Assembly: GCA_963575745.1 (NCBI GenBank)
Contig: CAUYUJ010016690.1
Span: forward strand, 28,501 to 92,500
Direction: 5' to 3'
From: Prorocentrum cordatum
Lineage: Eukaryota > Sar > Dinophyceae > Prorocentrales > Prorocentraceae
DNA: 64,000 nucleotides
The translations under genes and the position numbers were made by a program. Positions 22,111 to 31,005 of the stretch are shown here, piece by piece. The notes below the pieces were generated by a model. The model searched no databases, was not told the DNA's origin, and saw only the letters and a program-made list of their open reading frames with translations. Positions within the stretch are counted from its first letter, which is position 1; each line of letters opens with the position of its first letter.

Positions 22111-22409
22111 GGGCTTAAAAACTGCTTCGAAGCGAGGGGGGCGGACGAGGGGACCGCCTCAGGAGGTTTTGGACGGTTTTGGGCCTCAAAATCGTCCGCT
22201 TTACGACGGTTTTGGAAGGATTTTGGCCTTCTCGCCTTTTCCGCTTTCCGACGCTCGAAGACGGCCCAAGAGGCCTCCAAGAGCGCCCCAGAACGGCCCA
22301 AGAGGTTTCCAAGAGCGCCCCAAGACAGCCCAAGAGGGCCCCAAGACGACCCAAGAGACGCTCAAGACGGCCCACGAGGGCCCGAAGACAGGCCCAAGAG
22401 GGGGCCAAG
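22111..22409 (+). repeat. ~300-bp array linking R and P blocks in copy C
   Basis: Another 11-bp-word array with a T-rich core (22150-22250), a distant relative of the R-block core. At the equivalent position between copies A and B lies the 7.9-kb Rep-helicase segment. Confidence 0.7.
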
Positions 22410-23238
22410 AGGGGGACCACGGACCGAAAATCCGAGCCTTCCGCCCCAAGAGGGCGCCAGGAGGCCCAAACAGGCCCCCAAGAGGCCCCAAGGGGCCGCC
22501 AAGAATCCCCCGAAGAGGCCCCAGGAGGCTCCCAAGGAGCCCAAACGAGGCCCCTACAGAGGCCCCAACAGCTTCCAAAATGGCCCCGAAGAGGCCTCGA
22601 GCCCGCCTCCGAGCTTCCTCGCCGCGAGGGTGCCAACACGGCCCCAGACCGGCCCAGGACGGCCCAAGGCGCGCTCAAGACGGCCCAAGACGATTCCAAG
22701 ACGGTCCCAGGAGGGTGCGCCCAGGACGGCCCAAGGACGCGCCCGTTCGGGGCCTCAAGACGGGCCAAGATGGCAAGAGAGTCCCAGCTGGCAAAAATCG
22801 TTAATTTTCCATTGTTTACTGTTACACCCTTTGCGTTTCCCGCCGTTTCGGCGGTCCGATGCACCAAGAGGCCCCAGAAAGTCCCAGGAGGGTCCGAGGA
22901 ACCGCCCAGGAAGGCCCCAAGACGGGCCAAGACGGACCCAGCACAACCCAAGGCGCGCTGCGACGGCTGAAGACGGCTCCAAGACAGCCCCAAGAGGGTG
23001 CCAACACGGCCCCTGCTGGGCCCAGGACGGCCCAAGGAGGCGCACAGGAGGGGCCCAAGACGACTCCAAGGCGGCCTCCTCACGGTCCCAGACGGCTCCA
23101 AGACAGCCCCACGAGGACCCCGATGGGCCCAGGACGGCCTACGGACGCGCCCATGAGGGGCCCACGACGAACCAAGACGGCCCCATCAGGGCAAACGGCG
23201 CCCTCAAGACGGGCCTAGACGGCTCCAAGACGGCCCTT
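22410..23238 (+). repeat. P block, copy C
   Basis: Nearly identical to 10412-11240 (for example one base change in CGACGGCTGAAGACGG). Same orientation, offset 11,998 bp. Confidence 0.9.
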
Positions 23239-24118
23239 TGAGGGAGCCAACGCGGCCCCACACCCTTCGGGCGCACACTTGGGGGGGCTGGGAGCTTGCG
23301 ACAAGTCTCCCACATTCATTGTCCTGCCCCATTCTGTTCGCCTGGAGGCCTCCTCCAACCCTGTGGGCGAACAAGAGGAATCCCAGCGGGACGCCAACCC
23401 TGGGGCCCGTGGGCCCCGCGCCGCTTGGGCAGAAGACGAACGCCGGGTCTGACAGGCCAGCTACCGCCCCCCTTTGCCCGATATGCTGTGCCATTCTGTT
23501 CCCCCAGGGGCCTTGGCAAACTCTTCGGGCCAAGCAGACCGGACCCCTGGGACAGCAGCCAATTGATATGACCCTGGGACCTCTCCGCATTCTTCGGACG
23601 AGCATCTGGGGGGCCCAGGAGATTCGGACATGTCTTCCCCATTCCTTGCCCTGTCCCGTTCTGTTCGCCCGAAGGCCTCCACAGACCCTCTGGGCGAACA
23701 GAATGGGACATGGCGAACAAACCCTCCCGTTGGCGGTGATGCGACTGGATCGCACCATCAAGGCGCGCCCGGAGGTGATGGCCGACCCAACAGCGGTTTC
23801 TCTTAAGAGTTCACTGGATTTCAAATTTTCTTGAAGCTCTCTTGGGCCCTCCCTGTAGATCCTTGCGAGCCTCCCCGGCGCTTTCGGTGGCTTTCCCCGA
23901 TGGCCTCCCGAGCCCTTCCCCGAGCGCTCCTGAGACGCCTCAGATGGGCTTCGACTTCGACGCACATCCCCGAGAGACTTCGAAACTGTCCTCAATAGGA
24001 GGGGGGTGAACGAGCAGTGCGCTGGGCCAAGCTGCTGCAGCGCTGCAAGAGCTCGGACACGAAGGCGCGGTCTCGCTGCCGGGACGTTCCGCCGAGAACC
24101 ATTCCAGAAAGATGTCGT
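23239..24118 (+). repeat. Q block, copy C
   Basis: Nearly identical to 11241-12080; it then lacks about 55 bp near 24080 and, after TCGTGGACGGAGTCCACGGG, runs into a multi-repeat PPR segment rather than an R block. Confidence 0.9.
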
Positions 24119-24143
24119 GGACGGAGTCCACGGGTCAGCCCTA

Positions 24144-24566
24144 GTCATATACAATGCCGGGATCAGCGCGTGCGAGAAGGGCGAGCAGTGGCAGCGGGCT
24201 TTGGCGCTGCTCAGGGAGATGTGGGAGGTGAAATTGGAGCCCGACGTCATCAGCTACGGCGCGGGGGTTAGCGCGTGTGCGAAGGGCGAGCAGTGGCAGC
24301 GAGCTTTAAGATTATTCAGCGAGATGTGGGAGGCGAAGTTGGAACCCACCGTGATCAGCTACAACGCTGGGATCAGCGCGTTCGAGAAAGGCAAGCAGTG
24401 GCAGCGGGCTTTGGCGCTGCTCCGTCAGATGGCGGTGGGGCAGCTGGAGCTCGATGTCATCAGCTACGGCGCCGGGATCAGCGCGTGCGAGAAGGGCGAG
24501 CAGTGGCTGCATGCTTTGGCGCTGCTCAGGGAGATGCGGGAAGCGAAATTGGAGCCCAACGCTATC
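24144..24566 (+). CDS. Four-repeat PPR segment (partial gene)
   Basis: Four consecutive 35-residue PPR repeats in one frame: VIYNAGISACEKGEQ..., ISYGAGVSACAKGEQ..., ISYNAGISAFEKGKQ..., ISYGAGISACEKGEQ.... PPR proteins bind organellar RNA, one base per repeat. The spacing is exact and the variation between repeats looks like selected divergence, so this is the best PPR coding piece in the window. It has no clear N-terminus: the frame is open back to 24006 only through Q-block repeat DNA. At the C-terminal side it runs into a CAT/CGT microsatellite. It is a fragment, an exon, or a truncated gene. Confidence 0.6.
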
Positions 24567-24722
24567 TCCGACGATGACGATGATAATGACGATGGTCATC
24601 GTCATCGCCATCGTCATCGTCGTCGTCATCGTCATCGTCGTCGTCGTCATCGTCATCGTCATCGTTGTCGTCTTCTTCGTCGTCGTCGTCGTCATCGCCA
24701 TCGCCATCGTTGACGTCGTCGT
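24567..24722 (+). repeat. CAT/CGT (GAC/GAT) trinucleotide tract
   Basis: Mixed TCG/TCA triplets directly after the last PPR repeat; continuing the frame would give poly-Asp then poly-His/Arg. Confidence 0.95.
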
Positions 24723-24884
24723 CAGCGTCGTCCTGCTGGGCCTTTCGCGTACGAACATGTTCTGTGCACCCGCAGACGGTGCGGGCCCCTCTGGGCGGCT
24801 CCCGCGGGCCTCGCCGCGAGCCCCACGAGCTCCGAGAGGGCGCCAAGGTGCCACCACGGTGGCCCTGCAGCGGGGGCCCGAGCC

Positions 24885-25081
24885 GAGAAAAACACCCTGC
24901 TTGCCTCCAGGGTGCCCTGTGGGTTTCTTCGGTTTCGATGGTTTTGCCCTGGAGGGCGCGGCGTTCCCACTCGAACAATCAGGGGACGTCCTGGGGTCTC
25001 AGGGTCGGGCTTCTCGTGGAAGGCTTCTCGTGGACGGGCCTCCACTCTATAGTTCCCAGTCCAGCATTCCAGAGGGCCCGA
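24885..25081 (+). repeat. ~190-bp dispersed repeat, copy 1
   Basis: From AACACCCTGCTTGCCTCCAG through GGACGTCCTGGGGTCTCAGG to the vicinity of GGGCCCGAG it aligns with 29146-29336 with moderate divergence. Peptides in open frames show no known domain. Confidence 0.7.
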
Positions 25082-25199
25082 GATTACCCAACGTGGCTTC
25101 CAGAGCGACCTGAGAGGGCCGCCGGGAGCCTTCAAGAGGCCCCAAGGCGCCGCCCAGCACATTGCTTAGGAGAAGCACATCCTTTCAATTCAGAAGGAA

Positions 25200-25406
25200 A
25201 AAACACACAGACATAAATAATCGTCGATTCCCATGAAAATATGCAAAAATATGGGAAGTGGGGGGAAGACGAAAGTCAAACAAATATGGCAAATATGGTG
25301 AATCCTGTTATTTGTATGTATTTCCCCAATCAGAGCTTGCCTCTGAGGGTTCCTGGTTCCCCAATCAGAGCTTGCGTCTGTAGGGGTCCTAGCGGATTTA
25401 TACGGT
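25200..25406. other. AT-rich spacer
   Basis: The most AT-rich stretch so far, with a direct repeat of TTCCCCAATCAGAGCTTGC (about 25321 and 25357). No gene. Confidence 0.6.
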
Positions 25407-25725
25407 TAGGTTAGGTTTGTCGCCGGTTTTCGCTGCACGCCCGGGTGCCCGGGGGTGCCCGGGGGTGCCCGGGTGCTCGGGGGGGCCCGGGGGGGCCCGG
25501 GGGGGCCCGGGGGGGCCCGGGGGGGCCCGGGGGCCCGGGCGTGCCCGGGAGTGCCCGGGAGTGCCCGGGGGTGCCCTATAGCCCTATAGCCCAATGGCCC
25601 TATAGCCCTACAACTCTATAGCCCTATATAGCTCAATAGCCCTATAGCCCTATAGCCCCCTAGCCCTATATATATACATATATATATATACATATATACA
25701 CATATATATATATATATATATATCC
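25407..25725 (+). repeat. Compound satellite, copy 1
   Basis: Order: GGTTAGGTTAGGTTTGTCGC, then GTGCCCGGG units (about 25438-25575), then CCCTATAGC units (about 25575-25665), then a TA tract (25665-25722). The same order recurs at 26915-27165. Confidence 0.85.
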
Positions 25726-25876
25726 GTAAGGGCTTCGCCCCCTGCCGCCGGCCCCCTCTCTCGGAGAATGGGCCATGGAAGAGCTAAGTCATGAGGCCTT
25801 GGCGCTGTCGTGAAGCAGTATCGAATCTTCATGCGAAGCCGAGTCGCAATCAGCAAAACCAACTGATCACAAGAGG

Positions 25877-26002
25877 GGTTACCACACCTGGCGATTGGTA
25901 AGACGTGTATGGTTTAAGGGCTTGGTTACCACACCTTGCGATGAAAGGGCCGAGGGAGTTCTCGCAGTTTGGGTTACCACGCCTTGCGATGGATGTGCGT
26001 GA
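25877..26002 (+). repeat. ~48-bp repeat GGTTACCACACCTTGCGAT, 3 units
   Basis: Starts near 25877, 25924 and 25973 and leads straight into the 73-bp array. Confidence 0.7.
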
Positions 26003-26612
26003 TGGGTTCGAATTTCAGAAATGTGGCAAATCCCTTGTGTTTTTGGACCCTGACCCCGCGGATCTGCGTAAGGGGTGGCGCCGAATTTCAGAATTGTGGC
26101 AAATCCCTTGTGTTGTTGGACCCTGACCCCGCGGATCTGCGTGAGGGGTGGCACCGAATTTCAGAAATGTTGCAAATCCAATGTGTTTTTGGACCCTGAC
26201 CCCGCGGATCTGCGTGAGGGGTGGCACCGAATTTCAGAAATGTGGCAAATCCCCGAATTTCAGAATGTGGCAAATCCCCTTTGTTTTTGGACCCTGACCC
26301 CGCGGATCTGCGTGAGGGGTGGCACCGAATCTCAGAAATGTGGCAAATCCCATGTGTTTTTGGACCCTGACCCCGCGGATCTGCGTGAGGGGTGGCACCG
26401 AATTTCAGAAATGTGGCAAATCTCTTGTGTTTTTGGACCCTGACCCCGCGGATCTGCGTGAGGGGTGGCACCGAATTTCAGAAATGTAGCAAATCCCTGT
26501 GTTTTTGGACCCTGACCCCGCGGATCTGCGTGAGGGGTGGCACCGAATTTCAGAAATGTGGCAAATCCCATGTGTTTTTGGACCCTGACCCCGCGGATCT
26601 GCGTGAGGGGTG
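26003..26612 (+). repeat. 73-bp tandem array, 8 units
   Basis: The anchor GGACCCTGACCCCGCGG occurs at 26045, 26118, 26191, 26289, 26362, 26435, 26507 and 26580: spacing 73 bp except one of 98 (an extra 25-bp partial unit) and one of 72. Short ORFs on both strands follow the repeat and are not genes. Confidence 0.95.
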
Positions 26613-26821
26613 TCGATTTCGAGCCCCCCCAGCAATTCAGACAACGCGCCCAGGGGACGCTGGAAAATCCTGTTTGGGCCTCCCCCCCCTCGCGCGGTCA
26701 ATCAACTAGTTACAGTAACCAGCAAGAAGCAGAACTGTAACACTGGAAACTACAAGCTACAACTGGTACTGGAAACTGCGAACCCGTGCCTACAGCCTGG
26801 TGGCCCCACAAGGGGGCCGGC

Positions 26822-26888
<67 letters not shown>

Positions 26889-26892
26889 ATAA
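26822..26892. repeat. TA dinucleotide tract
   Basis: About 70 bp of TA, with one interruption, next to the second compound satellite. Confidence 0.97.
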
Positions 26893-26914
26893 ATATAGTT
26901 TTTCTCCGATATCA

Positions 26915-27165
26915 TTAGGTTAGGTTTGTCGCAGATTTTCGCTGCACGCCCAGGTGCCCGGGGGTGCCCGGGGCGCCCGGGAGCCTGGCGGTGCCCGGGG
27001 GTGCCCGGGTGCCCGGGGGTGCCCGGGTGCCCGGGTGCCCGGGTGCCCGGGCTCTAAGCCCTATAGCCCAATAGCCCTATAGCCCTACAATTCTATAGCC
27101 CTATAGCTCTATAGCCCTATATCTCAATAGCCCTATAGCCCCCTAGCCCTATAGCCCTGATTGGG
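26915..27165 (+). repeat. Compound satellite, copy 2
   Basis: AGGTTAGGTTTGTCGC, then GTGCCCGGG units to about 27050, then CCCTATAGC units to about 27155, in the same order and strand as copy 1. Confidence 0.85.
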
Positions 27166-27181
27166 GTTTTTCTCCCGTATC

Positions 27182-27287
<106 letters not shown>

Positions 27288-27329
27288 AGGGCCCCTTCAT
27301 CAACACATGGGAAGAAAGCGAAGCTCCAA

Positions 27330-28150
27330 GAAGGCGTCGGAGGAGCCTCTTCTGCTACTCGTGGGCCGTCTTGGCTCCCTCGTCGGTACCCCCTTGAGGC
27401 CTCTTGGGCCGTCAGGGCGGCTTCGGGGGAGCGTCTCCGGATCCTTTCGGGCCGCCTTGGTGCCCCTTTCGGGCCCCTTTGTACAAGTATGCGGACTCTT
27501 GCTTTGTCTGGACTTCGCGCAGTCCCTGCTCCAGTCCTGGAGCACTCCAATCGACTTAGCCGCTAGACAAAGGAGGACGCCCGAGCCCCAAAGCGTTCGA
27601 GAACTTATCGAGTGGCCTTTGGCCCATCTCTCGGGGGCCTCTTGGAGGCAGTTTGGACCTTGCGGCCTCTTGGGGGCCTCTTGGGGCCTCCTGGGCGCCT
27701 CTTGGTGCCTCCCAGGGGTCTCTTGGGGCGGAAGGCTCGGTTCGTGTTCCCTCTCTTGGGCTGCTTTTGGGGCCGTCTTTGGGCCCTCTTGGGCCGTTTT
27801 GGACGCCTCCAGAGCAGTTTGGGACCCTCGGGCCGTTTTGGGACCCTCTTGGAGGCCTCTTGGGTCGTCTTGGGCCGGTCTTGGGGGCCTCTCGGGCCCT
27901 CGGGGAGCGTCGGGAAGCTCAAGCGGCGAGAACGCTGAAGTCTTTCGAAAACCTACGGAAACCCCTCTTGGGAGGCATATTGGAGACCTCTTGGGGCGTC
28001 TCGGGGGCGTCTTGAGCCGTCTGGGGGCCACTCGGGGCCCTGTTGGACCGTCTTGGCGGCCTATTGGGGCCCTGTTGGCCCATCTTGGGGCGCTCGTGGG
28101 CCCGGAGAAGTCACGCGCCACCACGCGACGGGCCCCAGAGGAACCGCGGC
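27330..28150 (-). repeat. 11-bp-word array in reverse polarity
   Basis: Composed of GGCCTCTTGGG / GGCCGTCTTGG words, the reverse complement of the words that fill 1-24 kb. It includes a reversed T-rich core near 27915-27970. Open frames of 100-330 codons follow the repeat. Confidence 0.8.
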
Positions 28151-28372
28151 AAGCCCCGAGAGATTTGGCAATTTGAGCTCCGGGGATACTCTTCAGGACT
28201 GAGGACTGAGCCTCTGGGGACGAGGCAAAGGACCTAAGGACACGCCCACTCCGTGCCCAGAGGCACGGTAGCGGATATGGCAAACGTCGTGAAACATCCA
28301 ACAATTTGCGAACGCGATCCGCTGCTATTTGCGATCAGGCTTGCCAGAACACAACTACTTGCGCGAGAGGGA

Positions 28373-28470
28373 ATCTTGCAAGCTGAGCGCGTTCGCGGCA
28401 AACTCGCTTGGTAGGGGGGAATCTTCCGAGCTGAGCACGTTTGCAGCAAAGAAGCTCAAACCTCATCGTC
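28373..28470 (+). repeat. ~50-bp tandem pair
   Basis: Two diverged units starting GAATCTTGCAAGCTGAGC and GAATCTTCCGAGCTGAGC. Confidence 0.6.
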
Positions 28471-29060
28471 AGATGAAATACTCCAATCGTCTGATTCGGC
28501 ACAGGCCGTCGAGAACAAACCTTCCTTTGCCATCGTCTCCCCATTCGCCTCCAGGGGAGTCATCCCTGCTTGCTTGCGCCTCCGGGCGCTCCTGAAATTC
28601 TCGTCGTAGACCCGCCTCCATCTGAAACCCGAAGATTGGAACATGCGCAGGTGGTGAGGCTCGTGCCCCTTAGTGAGGGAGCTGACCTGTTGCGCATCCC
28701 CGTTGACCCAGAGGATCTTGTTGATCGTATCCTCAGTGTCTCCCTTCAGTGCCATCGCCGCGATGCCTGTGTGCTTCTCCTTGCCAAGCCCTTCGGGCTG
28801 TAGACCACCGTCTGCAGCTTGTCGAACATTGTTCGGCAAGCTCCAAGGGCCTGTTCGATGAACAGGCCCTTGGAGTCAGGGATGAGAGCTCCTGGGAGAC
28901 CCTTCAGGATGTGGTTGGTGCCCCTCCAGTGAACCTCGTTGCTGAGCATCTCGGGCCACTGTAGTTTGACGCCGAACAGGTCGTCCTTGCCGTCCGCGGT
29001 CGCCTTATCTGCCTCGAACGGCACGCCCTGCCTATCCTGCCGCTCTTCCAGGACACCACG
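28456..29060 (-). pseudogene. Unrecognised coding remnant with frameshifts
   Basis: Two minus-strand stretches have normal, mixed amino-acid composition unlike the repeat ORFs. One (29024-28790) contains DDLFGVKLQWPEMLSNEVHW and ILKGLPGALIPDSKGLF. The other (28839-28456) contains TEDTINKILWVNGDAQQV and GFRWRRVYDENFRSARR. They overlap in different frames, and another shift is needed near 29030, so the gene is broken or spliced in a way I cannot resolve. Two hairpins at 28816-28875 sit at the frame change. No family recognised. Confidence 0.45.
28816..28875. repeat. Two adjoining hairpins (perfect 16-bp inverted repeat)
   Basis: CTCCAAGGGCCTGTTC (28841-28856) and its exact reverse complement (28860-28875) around a 3-base loop; just upstream AGCTTGTCGAAC (28816-28827) pairs with GTTCGGCAAGCT (28831-28842) with one mismatch. 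Confidence 0.9.
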
Positions 29061-29145
29061 GTCACGTCAGTCTCGCCGCCGCCCAGGATCGCGGGGGATG
29101 CCATCCCGCCGAAGGGCGATGAGATCTACGGTGGAGACCTATGCC

Positions 29146-29336
29146 AAGAAACACCCTGCTTGCCTCCAGGATGCCCTGGGTTGCTCAGGTTTCGATGGTA
29201 TTGCTGTGGGAAGCGCGACGTTCCCACAACAAATCAGTGGACGTCCTGGGGTCTCAGGGTTGGGTTTCTTATGGAAGGTTTCTTGTGGTCGGGCTTCTAT
29301 TGTAAACATTTCCAATGCTCCCTGCCCGGGCCCATT
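29146..29336 (+). repeat. ~190-bp dispersed repeat, copy 2
   Basis: Aligns with 24885-25081 in the same orientation (AACACCCTGCTTGCCTCCAG, GGACGTCCTGGGGTCTCAGG). Confidence 0.7.
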
Positions 29337-29346
29337 CTGAGCCCTG

Positions 29347-29436
29347 GAGCTGTGTGTGTGCGTGTGTGTGTGCGCGTGTGTGTGTGTGCGTGTGTGTTTG
29401 TGCGTGTCTGTGTGTGTGTGTGCGTGTGCGTATGCA
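29347..29436 (+). repeat. TG/CG-rich dinucleotide tract
   Basis: Interrupted GTGTGCGTGT tract of about 90 bp. Confidence 0.95.
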
Positions 29437-29439
29437 CCG

Positions 29440-30285
29440 CCTGCTGGGTTCGGGATTGGCCTCGCCAGGAAGCAGCGGACATTCACCAGGAAATTGAAAG
29501 AATTGGCGAAAGTTTCCCGCTGATTTTTGGTAGCCGGCTGGGTTCCCGAGTTCCGGGTGCCGGGTTCCCCGGCTCCTGGTTATTGGTTTTGGGCCGATTT
29601 CGGTGGGTTTCGGGTTCCCAGGTTCCCGGTCGATCTCCTTATCGATCTCTTGACCGATCCCACGATTCATAAAACCATCCACTGATTTGGGTTTTTTCTC
29701 TGGTGTAATGCACACGCTTGTCTTTGAAAGTAGGTATTTCTGGATGCCCAGCTCCCATTTCTACTTTGGACGCCTTCCTACTCCAAGGGTCGAGCGGGGT
29801 TTCCTCGTCCCTCCTCCTCCAGGGGCGGGCGGAAGCCCAATATCAATATACTTTGAACGCCTTCCTACGTCATGTTTGTACCCAGATCTCGTCGCCCTAC
29901 CTTGATGCTCTTGTCGTCAGGTCCATTCGACTCGGACGCGTCGGACCACTCTGTGGCCACCAGTAGGTCGGACCACTCAGTGGGCACGGATCACCAGCTG
30001 GGAGCTCCCAGCCTCTCGCACATTGCCCACAAGCGTGTTCACATCGAAGACGGTCTGCGCCGTCGAGCTTGATATACGGCCGAGTAGCATGCTGGCATCG
30101 GCTGAGTGCAGCATCGTTCAACCGACCTCTAACCCCATCCCCATCCCTATCCAGACCCCCACCATCTCAGCACCCCAGTTGGGGGTACACCCCTCGAAGC
30201 CCGAAGGAAACAGCCGATATCCCCATCTAGGGGGGTAAATCGGCCAGTTGGGCCCAGGCCACGCTTACGGGGATGGGGGTCAGTT
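29440..30285. other. No gene seen
   Basis: Contains a TTCCCGG/GGGTTCC-rich stretch (29520-29640) and a loose repeat of GACGCCTTCCTAC (29769, 29857). Short ORFs only. Confidence 0.5.
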
Positions 30286-30289
30286 AAAC

Positions 30290-30870
30290 GATGCTCGTGA
30301 GTGCAAAGGTCCTGACTGCTCGGAGCGCCAGCCGATGTCACCCAAGATCGCCTTCACGCGGCTCTTCTCCTCGTCCTTGGTGCTTGAGTCTTTGGCATGA
30401 GCACGTGGAGGTGGTATATAGATCTGATCGATCGTCTTGACGTGGTCCTCATGGTCCATGTTGAAGGAGCTGTCCACCTTCTGGCGGATTGTCACACCCG
30501 TCCGCATGAACCCTCTAGTCTCGCACTCTTTCTCAGCGAACCTGTCCTCGATGTGTTTCCTCGCGCGCTGCTCGGCCGCCGAAAAGGACATCTTCCACGC
30601 TGCTATCCCCGACAGCGATGATGTCCACGTCGCCACTGGCTGCGATGCTCTGAGAGAAGGCCAGATCGCGGACCTTCCCGTGGAGGAGCTCCTTGTCCTG
30701 TTGGGTCGTTTGGCCGTTCGTTTTGCTTGGAGGAGCTTCGTGGTATTTCCCGTAGAGCACGCACACGCAGGGGTCCATATGCACCTGCTTCCAGCCGAAC
30801 TCCGAACTCCAGGGCTTCGCTGATCGCGGTGAACCACTCGATCGCCACCTCCACCAGGCCGCAGACCGCC
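30290..30870 (-). pseudogene. Unrecognised coding remnant upstream of retroelement 1
   Basis: Minus-strand peptides of normal composition in three frames: AIEWFTAISEALEFGVRLEA (about 30850-30790), HGKVRDLAFSQSIAASGDVD and IIAVGDSSVEDVLFGG (about 30700-30580), then ARKHIEDRFAEKECETRGFM and KVDSSFNMDHEDHVKTIDQI (about 30560-30420), with a stop near 30280. At least two shifts are needed. I recognise no family. It may be part of the target into which retroelement 1 inserted. Confidence 0.4.
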
Positions 30871-31005
30871 TTCCGCAGCCTGGTCGCTCATCCTCTCGCT
30901 ATGCCCAGCGCATCGGCGAGCCCGTCCTGTGTCGGCGGGTCCGCCCCCGTCGGCACCTGCCTGCTGCACGCCCGCGGCTGAGCAGCGCGCCCGCCCGTTC
31001 CGGCG

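Noticed and set aside
25407-25425. Telomere repeat
   Set aside because: Only two TTAGG units; dinoflagellate telomeres are expected to be TTTAGGG-type and long.
26003-26612. CRISPR-like array or tRNA cluster
   Set aside because: Unit length is uniform with no unique spacers; the B-box-like GGGTTCGAATTT occurs once and no cloverleaf is visible.
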